Program-made: the position numbers and the translations under genes | In this document: piece after piece, positions 26,813-35,333 of the stretch | How the letters are laid out: every line of letters begins with the position of its first letter | How positions within the stretch are numbered: position 1 is the first letter of the stretch | Notes under the pieces: generated by a model | What the model saw: the letters and a program-made list of their open reading frames with translations, nothing else | What the model was told of the DNA's origin: nothing | Database searches by the model: none | NCBI RefSeq assembly: GCF_950101795.1 | Contig: NZ_CATNLZ010000037.1 | Span: 62,001 to 126,000, forward strand | Length of the DNA stretch: 64,000 nucleotides | Reading direction: 5' to 3' | Origin: Nocardioides sp. T2.26MG-1 | GTDB taxonomy: Bacteria; Actinomycetota; Actinomycetes; Propionibacteriales; Nocardioidaceae

Positions 26813-27373
26813 CTAAGAGAGTGCTGTGTGCAGCCGGACCTGCTTGACCCGGGTGGTGCCCTCGCCGTCCAGGTCGAGCTCGCGGTGCGCGGTGTCGGGC
26901 GCCCAGCCGGCCTCGGTGAGGAAGCCCCGCAGCGCGTCGTCGGTGGCGATCGACCAGGTCACGGCCCGGGTGAAGCGGTCGGCCTGCATGGTGTCCACGG
27001 CAGCCTGCAGGAGCCGCGAGCCGTGGCCGCGGCCGCGCTCGCCGGGGTCGACGGCCAGCTCGCGCAGCTCGGCGTCGGCGACCGGGTCGCAGTCGGGGTC
27101 GCTCGCGGGCGTGGTGATCGCGAACCCGACCACGCGGTTGCGCTCGAGCGCGACCAGCACGCGGTTGCGGGCGTCCTTCGGCGCAGCGAGCGACGCCCGC
27201 CACGCGGCGGCGGCCGCCTCGACCTGGTCGGGCCCCGGGAGGGCGTCGGCCGGCAGCACGCCGGCGTACGTCTCGCGCCAGGTGCGCAGCTGCAGCTCGG
27301 CGATCGCCGGGGCGTCGTCGGCCCACGCGACCCGCACGGAGACGTCGGCGGTGGGCCCGGGGGAGCTGCTCAT
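26813..27373 (-). CDS. GNAT-family N-acetyltransferase
   Basis: A 186-residue acetyltransferase. The N-terminal VRVAWADDAPAIAELQLRTWRETYAGVLP and the acetyl-CoA loop LAVDPGERGRGHGSRLLQAA (the R/Q-x-x-G-x-G/A pattern) are clear, and FLTEAGW closes the fold. ATG 27373 is the start. It diverges from paaA and shares its promoter region. The acceptor is unknown. Confidence 0.88.
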   Translation of the reverse strand: MSSSPGPTADVSVRVAWADDAPAIAELQLRTWRETYAGVLPADALPGPDQVEAAAAAWRASLAAPKDARNRVLVALERNRVVGFAITTPASDPDCDPVADAELRELAVDPGERGRGHGSRLLQAAVDTMQADRFTRAVTWSIATDDALRGFLTEAGWAPDTAHRELDLDGEGTTRVKQVRLHTALS

Positions 27374-27398
27374 GCCGCCATCCTGACAGCCGACCCGT

Positions 27399-27441
27399 CG
27401 TGTTACATCGTCGCGCCCGGCGTACTGTGATCTGTAACACG
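27399..27441. promoter_or_regulatory. Long inverted repeat upstream of paaA
   Basis: CGTGTTACA (27399-27407) and TGTAACACG (27433-27441) are perfect 9-bp complements separated by 25 bp, in the gap between the GNAT gene and paaA. The second arm ends 18 bp before the paaA start. Such AT-richer dyads are typical operator pairs for a dimeric repressor; a TetR-type PaaR is the usual regulator in Actinobacteria but none is encoded here. Confidence 0.5.
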
Positions 27442-27459
27442 CGGTGGTAGCGTGCCCGC

Positions 27460-28398
27460 GTGACCCCCATGTCGAGCTTCGAGGACCTGCTGGCCGACGA
27501 CGGCCGGGTCGAGCCGCGCGACGAGATGCCGGACGACTACCGGCGCACGCTCGTGCGCCAGATCGCCCAGCACGCGCACTCCGAGATCATCGGCATGCAG
27601 CCCGAGGGCAACTGGATCAGCCGGGCGCCCAGCCTGCGCCGCAAGGCGATCCTGATGGCAAAGGTGCAGGACGAGGCGGGGCACGGCCTCTACCTGTACG
27701 CCGCCGCCGAGACGCTCGGCGTGGACCGCGAGGACCTGCTCGACCAGCTGCACACCGGCCGGCAGAAGTACTCCTCGATCTTCAACTACCCGACGCTCAC
27801 CTGGGCCGACGTCGGCGCGATCGGCTGGCTCGTCGACGGCGCCGCGATCGTCAACCAGGTGCCGCTGTGCCGCTGCTCCTACGGGCCCTACGCCCGGGCG
27901 ATGATCCGGGTCTGCAAGGAGGAGTCGTTCCACCAGCGGCAGGGCTTCGAGATCCTGCACACGCTCTCGCACGGGACGCCCGCCCAGAGGGCGATGGCCC
28001 AGGACGCCGTCGACCGCTACTGGTGGCCGGCGCTGATGATGTTCGGGCCGCCGGATGCCGACTCGCCGCACTCCGAGCAGTCGATGGCATGGGGGATCAA
28101 GCGGTTCTCCAACGACGAGCTCCGGCAGCGGTTCATCGACATGACCGTCCCCCAGGCCGAGGCCCTCGGGCTGACCCTGCCCGACCCGGAGCTGCGCTGG
28201 AACGCCGACCGCGGCCACTACGACTCCGGTCCGATCGACTTCACCGAGCTGTTCGAGGTGATCAAGGGCAACGGCCCGTGCAACGCCCAGCGGATGGCGC
28301 ACCGGGTGCGCGCCCACGAGGACGGCGCCTGGGTGCGCGAGGCGGCCTCCGCCTACGCGGCGAAGCACGCTGCGCGGACCAGGGAGGGGGCAGCGTGA
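27460..28398 (+). CDS. paaA: 1,2-phenylacetyl-CoA epoxidase, catalytic subunit A
   Basis: PaaA is the di-iron monooxygenase subunit that epoxidises the ring of phenylacetyl-CoA. The 312 residues carry the ferritin-like iron ligands in QDEAGHGLYLYAAAE and KEESFHQRQGFE (two E-x-x-H type sites), and ISRAPSLRRKAILMAKVQDE is diagnostic. GTG 27460 or ATG 27469 could start the protein; no strong ribosome site is seen. The stop overlaps the paaB start (GTGA). Confidence 0.97.
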   Translation: MTPMSSFEDLLADDGRVEPRDEMPDDYRRTLVRQIAQHAHSEIIGMQPEGNWISRAPSLRRKAILMAKVQDEAGHGLYLYAAAETLGVDREDLLDQLHTGRQKYSSIFNYPTLTWADVGAIGWLVDGAAIVNQVPLCRCSYGPYARAMIRVCKEESFHQRQGFEILHTLSHGTPAQRAMAQDAVDRYWWPALMMFGPPDADSPHSEQSMAWGIKRFSNDELRQRFIDMTVPQAEALGLTLPDPELRWNADRGHYDSGPIDFTELFEVIKGNGPCNAQRMAHRVRAHEDGAWVREAASAYAAKHAARTREGAA

Positions 28399-28688
28399 CG
28401 AACAGCGTCAAGGACTGGCCGCTCTGGGAGGTGTTCGTGCGCTCGCGCCGCGGGCTGTCCCACGTGCACGTCGGCTCGCTGCACGCGCCGGACGCCGAGA
28501 TGGCGCTGCGCAACGCCCGCGACGTCTACACCCGACGCCAGGAGGGCGTCTCGCTGTGGGTCGTGCCGTCGGCACAGATCGTGGCCTCCGAGGCCGGCCA
28601 GCGTGAGTCGTTCTTCGACCCCGCGGCCGACAAGGTCTATCGCCACCCGACGTTCTACGACGTCCCCGAGGGGGTCGAGCACCTGTGA
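28395..28688 (+). CDS. paaB: 1,2-phenylacetyl-CoA epoxidase subunit B
   Basis: A 97-residue PaaB protein: WPLWEVFVRSRRGLSHVHVGSLHAPD and ALRNARDVYTRRQEGVSLWVVP are the family core. PaaB bridges the PaaAC sub-complexes and is needed for full activity. It is joined to both neighbours by 4-bp GTGA overlaps. Confidence 0.96.
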   Translation: MTNSVKDWPLWEVFVRSRRGLSHVHVGSLHAPDAEMALRNARDVYTRRQEGVSLWVVPSAQIVASEAGQRESFFDPAADKVYRHPTFYDVPEGVEHL

Positions 28689-29428
28689 TCACCCCACCCA
28701 GTTCTGCTGGTCTCTTCTCCTACGTCCTCGGCCTCGCCGACGACGCGCTGGTCTCCGCCCAACGGCTGGGCTGGTGGATCAGCCGCGCCCCCCAGCTGGA
28801 GGAGGACCTCGCGCTCGCCAACATCGGCCTCGACCAGCTCGGCCAGGCCCGCACCCTGCTGACGTACGCCGGTGAGGTCGAGGGCGCCGGCCGGACCGAG
28901 GACGACCTCGCCTACCTGCGTGACGAGCGCGAGTTCCGCAACGTGTGGCTCGTCGAGCGCGCGCAGACCGACTTCGGCGTCGCGATGGCCCGCCTGCTGC
29001 TGTTCTCGGCCTGGCAGTCGGAGCTGTACGCCGCGCTCGCGGCCGGCAGCGACCCGACGCTGGCCGCGATCGCCGGCAAGGCCGTCAAGGAGGTGGCCTA
29101 CCACCTCGACCACGCGGCCCACTGGGTGGTGCGGCTCGGCGACGGCACCGAGGAGTCGCACGCCCGGATGCAGGCCGCGCTCGAGACGGAGTGGCCCTAC
29201 GTCGACGAGCTGTTCGGCCCGGTCGAGGGTGCCGTGGTCGACCCGGCCGTGCTCCGGCCCGCCGTGCTCACGACGGTGGAGGCGGTCCTCGCCGAGGCCA
29301 CGCTGAGCGTCCCGCAGGTGGCCCGCGCCCGTGGCGGTGGCCGCCACGGGCTGCACACCGAGGAGCTGGGCTACCTCCTGGCGGAGATGCAGCACCTGCA
29401 CCGGTCGCACCCGGGGGCGACGTGGTGA
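28685..29428 (+). CDS. paaC: 1,2-phenylacetyl-CoA epoxidase subunit C
   Basis: A 247-residue ferritin-like structural subunit paired with PaaA. Family segments include LGWWISRAPQLEEDLALANIGLD, LGQARTLLTYAG and KEVAYHLDHAAHWVVRLGDGT. It lacks a complete di-iron site, as PaaC normally does. It starts at GTG 28685, overlapping paaB, and its stop overlaps paaD. Confidence 0.96.
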   Translation: MITPPSSAGLFSYVLGLADDALVSAQRLGWWISRAPQLEEDLALANIGLDQLGQARTLLTYAGEVEGAGRTEDDLAYLRDEREFRNVWLVERAQTDFGVAMARLLLFSAWQSELYAALAAGSDPTLAAIAGKAVKEVAYHLDHAAHWVVRLGDGTEESHARMQAALETEWPYVDELFGPVEGAVVDPAVLRPAVLTTVEAVLAEATLSVPQVARARGGGRHGLHTEELGYLLAEMQHLHRSHPGATW

Positions 29429-29895
29429 CGCGGGAGACCGGCGCCTGGAAGATCGCCGCCGACGTGCCCGACCCCGAGCTGCCGGTGGTGACGATCGCCG
29501 ACCTCGGCATCCTGCGCGACGTCACCGAGGACGACCAGGGCCGCGTGCACGTGCAGATCACGCCGACGTACTCCGGATGCCCGGCGATGGAGACGATCCG
29601 CACGGACCTGGTCGACGCGCTCACCGGGGCCGGCTACCAGCGGGTCGACGTGGAGTTCGTGCTCGCGCCCGCCTGGACCACCGACTGGATGACCGACGAG
29701 GCGAAGGAGAAGCTGCGGGCGTACGGCGTCGCGCCGCCGGGCACGGGTCCGGTCGGCCTCCCGCTCGCCGTGCGGTGCCCGCAGTGCGGGTCGCTGGACA
29801 CCCGGGAGTCGAGCCGGTTCGGCTCCACCGCCTGCAAGTCGCTGTGGGTCTGCCGCAGCTGCCGGGAGCCGTTCGACCACTTCAAGGCCCTCTGA
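29425..29895 (+). CDS. paaD: Phenylacetyl-CoA epoxidase accessory protein PaaD
   Basis: A 156-residue protein with an N-terminal MIP18/SufT-like domain (DVPDPELPVVTIADLGILRDV, TPTYSGCPAMETI) and a C-terminal four-Cys zinc-ribbon-like part (CPQCGS and CRSCREPFDHFKAL). PaaD is thought to help metal-centre assembly in the epoxidase. GTG 29425 overlaps the paaC stop. Confidence 0.95.
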   Translation: MTRETGAWKIAADVPDPELPVVTIADLGILRDVTEDDQGRVHVQITPTYSGCPAMETIRTDLVDALTGAGYQRVDVEFVLAPAWTTDWMTDEAKEKLRAYGVAPPGTGPVGLPLAVRCPQCGSLDTRESSRFGSTACKSLWVCRSCREPFDHFKAL

Positions 29896-29910
29896 TGGGG
29901 TGGATCTGAG

Positions 29911-30984
29911 GTGCCGGCGGCCCTCCATTCGCTGCGGGTCGCGGCGATCGACGAGCTGACCGACGACGCGGTCGCGCTGACCTTCGAGGTGCCCGAGGCG
30001 CTGGCCGGTGAGTTCGTCTTCGAGCCCGGCCAGCACGTCTCGATCCGGGGCGGCGCCGGTGACGTGGGCGACGTGCGCCGGTCCTACTCGATCTGCACGG
30101 CCCCGTCGTCGCGGGTGCTGCGGATCGGGGTGAAGCGGCTGCCCGGCGGGGCGTTCAGCGAGGGCGTGCTCGGCGGGCTCCGGGTCGGGGACCACCTGGA
30201 GGTGATGACGCCGGCGGGGCGGTTCACGGTCGCGCTCGACCCCACGGCCCGGCGTACCCACGTCGCGATCGCGGCCGGCTCCGGCATCACGCCGGTGCTC
30301 TCGATCGTCTCGGCGATCCTCGAGGGCGAGCCGGAGTCGTCGGTGCTGCTGATCTACGCCAACCGCACCCACCGCTCGGTGATGTTCCTCGACGAGGTGC
30401 ACGACCTCAAGGACGCCTATCCGACCCGGCTCCAGGTCGTGCACGTGCTCTCGCGGGAGGCCCAGGACGTGGAGCTGTTCTCCGGCCGGCTCGACGGCGC
30501 CCGGCTCGAGCGGATCCTGGCCGCGCTGATGCCGCCGGCGGACGTCGACCAGTGGTACCTCTGCGGGCCGCAGCAGCTGGTGACCGAGCTGCGCGCGACG
30601 CTCGACCGGCTGGGGGTCGACGCCGGGCACGTGCACAGCGAGCTGTTCCACGCCGACCCGGTCGAGCGGGCTCCGGTCGCGGTCCTCGAGGGTGCTCCGG
30701 AGGGCGCCGCCCGGGTGACGATCCGGCTCGGCGGGCGCTCCTCCGAGCTCGACCTGAGGCCGGACGACGTCCCGGTCCTCGAGGCGGCGCTGCGGGTGCG
30801 CTCCGACCTGCCGTTCGCGTGCAAGGGCGGCGTCTGCGGGACCTGCCGCGCGCGGGTCGTCGAGGGCAGCGTGGCGATGGACGTCAACTACGCGCTCGAG
30901 CCCGACGAGATCGAGCGCGGCTACGTCCTCACCTGCCAGTCGCACCCGACGTCGGACCGCGTGGTGGTCGACTTCGACGCCTGA
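29911..30984 (+). CDS. paaE: Phenylacetyl-CoA epoxidase reductase subunit E
   Basis: A 357-residue electron-transfer subunit: FAD-binding ferredoxin-reductase domain (RRSYSICTAPSS, GGAFSEGVLGGL), NAD(P)H-binding domain (AAGSGITPVLSI, YANRTHRSVMF, WYLCGPQQLV) and a C-terminal plant-type [2Fe-2S] domain with Cys304, Cys309, Cys312 and Cys342 (CKGGVCGTCRA). It passes electrons from NADPH to the PaaA di-iron site. GTG 29911 lies 15 bp after paaD. Later paa pathway genes (paaF, G, J, Z, K) are not in the window. Confidence 0.96.
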   Translation: MPAALHSLRVAAIDELTDDAVALTFEVPEALAGEFVFEPGQHVSIRGGAGDVGDVRRSYSICTAPSSRVLRIGVKRLPGGAFSEGVLGGLRVGDHLEVMTPAGRFTVALDPTARRTHVAIAAGSGITPVLSIVSAILEGEPESSVLLIYANRTHRSVMFLDEVHDLKDAYPTRLQVVHVLSREAQDVELFSGRLDGARLERILAALMPPADVDQWYLCGPQQLVTELRATLDRLGVDAGHVHSELFHADPVERAPVAVLEGAPEGAARVTIRLGGRSSELDLRPDDVPVLEAALRVRSDLPFACKGGVCGTCRARVVEGSVAMDVNYALEPDEIERGYVLTCQSHPTSDRVVVDFDA

Positions 30985-30997
30985 CTAGTGTCGGAGC

Positions 30998-32005
30998 ATG
31001 GAGATTCGCAACCTCGGCAGCAGTGGGCTCAAGATCTCGGCGATCGCGTACGGCAACTGGCTGACCCACGGGTCGCAGGTCGAGGAGGACGCCGCGACCG
31101 CCTGCGTCCGGCAGGCTCTCGACGAGGGCATCACGACCTTCGACACCGCCGACGTCTACGCCAACACCGCGGCCGAGTCGGTGCTCGGGCGCGCGCTGAC
31201 GGGCGAGCGCCGTGAGGGCCTGGAGATCTTCACCAAGGTCTACTGGCCGACCGGGCCCGGCAAGCACAACGACCACGGCCTGTCGCGCAAGCACATCATG
31301 GAGTCGATCAACGCCTCGCTCACCCGGCTCGGCACCGACTACGTCGACCTCTACCAGGCGCACCGCTACGACGACGAGACGCCGCTCGAGGAGACGATGG
31401 AGGCCTTCGCCGACGTCGTGCGCCAGGGCAAGGCGCTCTACATCGGCGTCTCGGAGTGGCGCGCCGAGGACATCCGGGCGGCGCACGAGCTGGCCCGGGA
31501 GCTGAAGATCTCCCTGGTCTCCAACCAGCCGCAGTACTCCATGCTCTGGCGGGTCATCGAGTCCGAGGTCGTCCCGAGGTGCGAGGAGCTCGGCATCGGG
31601 CAGATCGTCTGGTCGCCGATCGCCCAGGGCGTGCTGACCGGCAAGTACCTGCCCGGCCAGGCGCCGCCGGAGGGCTCGCGCGCCACCGACGAGAAGGGCG
31701 GCGCGAACATGATCGGCCGCTGGATGCAGGACGACGTCCTCGAGCGGGTCCAGCTGCTGCGGCCGGTCGCCGAGGAGGCCGGTCTCACGATGGCGCAGCT
31801 GGCCGTCGCGTGGGTGCTGCAGAACAGCAACGTGTCCGCGGCGATCATCGGCGCCAGCCGGCCCGAGCAGGTCACCGACAACGTCAAGGCCGCCGGCGTA
31901 CGCCTCGACGAGGCCACCTTGAAGGCCATCGACGAGGCGGTCGGGCCGATCGTGGAGCGCGACCCCGCCCAGACGCGGACGCCGCGCCGCCGCGACCTCG
32001 CCTGA
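30998..32005 (+). CDS. Aldo/keto reductase, Kv-beta-like group
   Basis: A 335-residue AKR barrel. The catalytic tetrad residues lie in FDTADVYANTAAESVLG (Asp, Tyr), FTKVYW (Lys) and LYQAHRYDDETPLEETM (His). IIGASRPEQVTDNVKA near the C-terminus binds NADPH. The pattern is closest to the Kv-channel-beta-like and YghZ-like AKRs. ATG 30998 follows GGAG and is 13 bp after paaE, so it might be read through from the paa operon, but a role in phenylacetate breakdown is not supported. Confidence 0.9.
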   Translation: MEIRNLGSSGLKISAIAYGNWLTHGSQVEEDAATACVRQALDEGITTFDTADVYANTAAESVLGRALTGERREGLEIFTKVYWPTGPGKHNDHGLSRKHIMESINASLTRLGTDYVDLYQAHRYDDETPLEETMEAFADVVRQGKALYIGVSEWRAEDIRAAHELARELKISLVSNQPQYSMLWRVIESEVVPRCEELGIGQIVWSPIAQGVLTGKYLPGQAPPEGSRATDEKGGANMIGRWMQDDVLERVQLLRPVAEEAGLTMAQLAVAWVLQNSNVSAAIIGASRPEQVTDNVKAAGVRLDEATLKAIDEAVGPIVERDPAQTRTPRRRDLA

Positions 32006-32020
32006 GAGCGCGGCCGCGGC

Positions 32021-32632
32021 TCAGCGGTAGTCGTCGGGGAGCTGCTGGCCGATCTTGACCCGGGACTTGGGCAGCCGCATGAACTTCATCTGCAGCGCCC
32101 GGGTGATCGCGTAGTAGGTGAGGCCCTTGGTCGGGCTGTCGGGGAAGCGACGCGTGATCTCGCGACGCAGCCGGAAGCGCAGCACCACCATGTCGAGCAG
32201 CACCAGCAGCACGGTCACGAGCAGCACGGTGTTGCCGACGTTGGCGAGTGCGCGGTTGCCGGAGTAGCCCAGGATCATCGTCACCAGCAGCAGCGGGATG
32301 ACCAGCTCGATCAGCGAGAACCGGCTGTCGACGTAGTCGCGGATGAAGCGCCGCTCCGGGCCGCGGTCGCGGTCGGGGTAGTAGCGCTCGTCGCCGGACT
32401 TCATCGCCTGGCGGACCGACTGGCTCGACTGCGATCGGGCCGCGCGCTGGGCGCGGACCTGCTCCTTGCGGGTGCGTGGCACCTTGGCGCGAGCCTTGGC
32501 GGCCGCCTCGGCCTCGCGCCGGGTGGGGGTCGGACGCCCCTTGCCCCCGACCTTGGTGGCGGTGGTCTCGGGGGTGGTGGTCTCGGACTTGCTGCGACGG
32601 AACAACGGGCGGCCTAACACGGGGTCGGACAT
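32021..32632 (-). CDS. DUF3043-family membrane protein
   Basis: A 203-residue protein: a long basic, Arg/Lys/Ala-rich cytoplasmic N-terminus (about 1-95), two membrane helices (LIELVIPLLLVTMILGYS and VGNTVLLVTVLLVLLDMVVL), and a basic C-terminus with TKGLTYYAITRALQMKFMRLPKSRV. This is the DUF3043 pattern, widespread in Actinobacteria and without known function. Start ATG 32632. It diverges from pspA across a 138-bp gap. Confidence 0.85.
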   Translation of the reverse strand: MSDPVLGRPLFRRSKSETTTPETTATKVGGKGRPTPTRREAEAAAKARAKVPRTRKEQVRAQRAARSQSSQSVRQAMKSGDERYYPDRDRGPERRFIRDYVDSRFSLIELVIPLLLVTMILGYSGNRALANVGNTVLLVTVLLVLLDMVVLRFRLRREITRRFPDSPTKGLTYYAITRALQMKFMRLPKSRVKIGQQLPDDYR

Positions 32633-32770
32633 GGGTGGGTGCAGATCGGCACCAGACTACCGGCGGCGTCGCACGTGCTTGCGTTTGAGCCTAGGCTGTT
32701 GCCTCAGACCGGCGCACCGCCGGCGAACGACCCCGAACGACTCAGCATCACTGGAGAGGGATCCGTCCTC

Positions 32771-33556
32771 ATGGGTATGTGGCAGCGCATCAGCCTGATC
32801 TTCCGCTCGAAGGCCAACAAGGCTCTCGACCGCGCCGAGGACCCGCGCGAGACCCTCGACTACAGCTATCAGCGCCAGGTCGAGCTGCTCTCCAAGGTGC
32901 GTCGGGGCGTCGCGGACGTCGCGACCAGCCGCAAGCGCGTCGAGCTCCAGATCAACCAGCTCGAGCAGCAGTCCGGCAAGCTCCAGGACCAGGCCCAGAA
33001 GGCCATCTCGATGAACCGCGAGGACCTGGCGCGCGAGGCGCTGACCCGCAAGTCCGGGCTCACCACGCAGATCAACGACCTGCGCACGCAGCACGCCCAG
33101 CTGCAGGGCGAGGAGGAGAAGCTCACCCTCGCGCAGCAGCGGCTGCAGGCGAAGGTCGAGGCCTTCCGCACCCGCAAGGAGACGATCAAGGCCACCTACA
33201 CCGCGGCCGAGGCGCAGACCCGCATCAACGAGGCGATGTCCGGCATCGGCGACGAGATGGGCGACGTCGGCGCGGCCATCCAGCGCGCCGAGGACAAGAC
33301 CGCGCAGATGCAGGCCCGGGCCGGCGCGATCGACGAGCTGATCGCCTCCGGTGCGCTCGACGACGTCAGCGCGGTCGGGGCGGGCGACGACATCGCCCGC
33401 GAGCTCGACGCGATGAGCTCGCAGGCCGACGTCGAGGCCGAGCTGGCGGCACTCAAGGCCGGCAGCGGCCCGCAGGCGATCGAGCCCGCCGAGACCGGTG
33501 GCGCGATCCTCCAGGCCGAGCCGGAGAAGGAGTCCACCGAGGGGAACCAGGGCTGA
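32771..33556 (+). CDS. pspA: PspA/IM30 (ESCRT-III-like) envelope-stress protein
   Basis: A 261-residue, almost fully helical coiled-coil protein. The N-terminal amphipathic helix GMWQRISLIFRSKANKALD binds membranes and is followed by the PspA coiled coil (EDPRETLDYSYQRQVELL and so on). The C-terminal 50 residues are acidic and less conserved. PspA/IM30 proteins polymerise on damaged membranes. ATG 32771 lacks a strong ribosome site. The two genes downstream (M48 protease and PspAB) belong to the actinobacterial PspA context. Confidence 0.93.
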   Translation: MGMWQRISLIFRSKANKALDRAEDPRETLDYSYQRQVELLSKVRRGVADVATSRKRVELQINQLEQQSGKLQDQAQKAISMNREDLAREALTRKSGLTTQINDLRTQHAQLQGEEEKLTLAQQRLQAKVEAFRTRKETIKATYTAAEAQTRINEAMSGIGDEMGDVGAAIQRAEDKTAQMQARAGAIDELIASGALDDVSAVGAGDDIARELDAMSSQADVEAELAALKAGSGPQAIEPAETGGAILQAEPEKESTEGNQG

Positions 33557-33634
33557 CCGCGGTCCGTTCTCACAGGTGACACCCGATTCGCGGGTGCCGC
33601 TGACCCCTTGGTGACATCGGGGAGAATGGACGAC

Positions 33635-34558
33635 ATGGCACGCACTCGTTTCGTCGGTGACGCCGGGCTGACCGCCCGGATGACGCTGGTGATGTTCCTG
33701 CTCGGCGCCCTGTTCGTCGGGCTGATCGCGATCCTGATGGGCGTGTTCTGGAGCTCTCCAGGCATCGTGGTCCTCATCGGAGTCATCGGGCTCGGCGTCG
33801 TCTGGTTCCAGTGGTACAAGTCCGACACCGTCGCGATGAAGGCGATGCGGGCCCGCGAGGTCAGCCGGGAGCAGGCGCCCGAGCTGCACGACATGATCGA
33901 GCGGCTCTGCGCGCTCGCCGACATGCCCAAGCCCCGTGTCGGCGTCGCCGACACCGACCTCCCCAACGCGTTCGCCACCGGCCGGTCCCCGCAGCGCTCC
34001 GTCGTGGTGGTCACCACCGGCATCCTGCGCCGGCTCGAGGCCGAGGAGCTCGAGGGCGTCCTCGCCCACGAGCTCTCCCACGTCGCCCACCGCGACGTGC
34101 TGGTCATGACCGCAGCCTCGAGCGCCGGCATCGTCGCGGGGATGCTCACCCGCGGCGCGCAGTACGGCGCGTTCTTCGGCGGCGGGCGCCGCGACAACAA
34201 CAACAACGGCCTGCCGGTCTGGCTCGTCGTTCTGGTGGTCAGCCTGGTCACCTACGCGATCAGCTTCCTGCTGCTCAAGCTGCTCTCGCGCTACCGCGAG
34301 CTGTCGGCGGACCGGGCCGGCGCCTACCTCACGATGAAGCCCCACGCCCTGGCGTCCGCACTGCAGAAGATCACCGGCGAGATCAACCAGATCCCGCAGC
34401 GCGACCTGCGTCAGGCGAGCGCGATGAACGCGTTCTTCATCGCCCCGGCCGTCCAGGGCGTCTCGCTGCGCACGCTGACCTCGACCCACCCCACCCTCGA
34501 GCAGCGCCTCGAGCAGCTCGCCAAGATCCAGGCCGAGCTCGGCCGCCCCGCGGCCTAG
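33635..34558 (+). CDS. htpX: HtpX-like M48 membrane metalloprotease
   Basis: A 307-residue membrane protease with two N-terminal helices (about 10-50), the zinc motif LAHELSHVAHRDV (His145, Glu146, His149), two more helices near 158-220 and the third zinc ligand region RELSADRAGA. HtpX-type enzymes cleave misfolded membrane proteins. ATG 33635 with GGGGAG upstream is preferred over ATG 33626. The gene lies between pspA and pspAB, which suggests joint action in membrane quality control. Confidence 0.92.
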   Translation: MARTRFVGDAGLTARMTLVMFLLGALFVGLIAILMGVFWSSPGIVVLIGVIGLGVVWFQWYKSDTVAMKAMRAREVSREQAPELHDMIERLCALADMPKPRVGVADTDLPNAFATGRSPQRSVVVVTTGILRRLEAEELEGVLAHELSHVAHRDVLVMTAASSAGIVAGMLTRGAQYGAFFGGGRRDNNNNGLPVWLVVLVVSLVTYAISFLLLKLLSRYRELSADRAGAYLTMKPHALASALQKITGEINQIPQRDLRQASAMNAFFIAPAVQGVSLRTLTSTHPTLEQRLEQLAKIQAELGRPAA

Positions 34559-34563
34559 CGCCG

Positions 34564-35142
34564 ATGGGCTTCTGGGACGTCATCGCCGGGCGCAGCCGGC
34601 CCAAGGCAGCGAACCTCGACTCGCTGTTCCTCGTGCCGAGCGCGGCGATCACTCTGCAGACGACGATCGGTCTCACGCCCACGGGCGAGGGGTCGGTCTG
34701 CTACCGCGCCGCCGCCGGGGCCGCCTTCCAGGAGACCCAGGACGACGTCGTCGCGCTGCTCGATGCCGACCCGGACGCCCCCGCCGTACAGGTCTCGCGC
34801 GACGAGTACGGCTTCACCTGGCTCGTCGCCCACCGGGATCCGTCCGACACCGCCGGGCTGTGCACCGACCTGCACGCGGTCAACACCGCGCTCGAGGCCC
34901 AGGGCTTCGGCACCGGGCTGCTGTGCTCGCTGGTGCCGTTCGCCGACGTGTCCGGCCGCCGGCTCGGGCTGGTCTACCTCTACAAGCAGGGCACGTTCTA
35001 CGCGTTCGCGCCCAAGCCCGGCGCGGACCGGCAGCGCGACAACCTGCTCGAGATCCAGGTGCGCGACACGCTCGCCGGCGAGCTGCCGATGGAGCAGGAC
35101 CTCGGCCGGTGGCTGGCGGTCTGGGGTGCTCCAGGGCTGTAG
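34564..35142 (+). CDS. pspAB: PspA-associated protein PspAB
   Basis: A 192-residue soluble protein that starts MGFWDVIAGRSRPKAANLDS, the hallmark of PspAB. It contains DEYGFTWLVAHR and LVYLYKQGTFYAFAP. PspAB proteins occur next to PspA in Actinobacteria and archaea; the mechanism is unknown. It begins 5 bp after the M48 gene, so pspA, the protease gene and pspAB form one transcription unit. Confidence 0.85.
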   Translation: MGFWDVIAGRSRPKAANLDSLFLVPSAAITLQTTIGLTPTGEGSVCYRAAAGAAFQETQDDVVALLDADPDAPAVQVSRDEYGFTWLVAHRDPSDTAGLCTDLHAVNTALEAQGFGTGLLCSLVPFADVSGRRLGLVYLYKQGTFYAFAPKPGADRQRDNLLEIQVRDTLAGELPMEQDLGRWLAVWGAPGL

Positions 35143-35151
35143 CGCTCGATC

Positions 35152-35249
35152 CCGGTGGTTGAGGTGCGAGCGAAGCGATGCCGGTGGTTGAGGTGCGAGC
35201 GAAGCGATGCCGGTGGTTGAGGTGCGAGCGAAGCGAGCCTCGAAACCAC
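35152..35249. repeat. Three tandem 29-bp repeats ending in an inverted repeat
   Basis: Units at 35152-35180 and 35181-35209 are identical, and a third at 35210-35236 matches for 27 bases before diverging. Each begins CCGGTGGTTGAGGTGCGAGC. The last unit runs into CCTCGAAACCACC, which pairs with GGTGGTTGAGG, so the array ends in a stem-loop. The motif resembles intergenic repeats I know from Nocardioides-type genomes. It follows pspAB and precedes the HNH gene and could act as a terminator. Confidence 0.8.
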
Positions 35250-35333
35250 CGTCCGGCCGCCTCGGTCTGTGGGCTCTGACCTGGGCAGACGTCGCCCCGG
35301 GGCACTGTCGGTGCCCTCTGTTTGACTGTGGTC

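Noticed and set aside
35152..35236. Repeat array as a CRISPR
   Set aside because: The three 29-bp units are contiguous with no spacers, and no cas genes are present.
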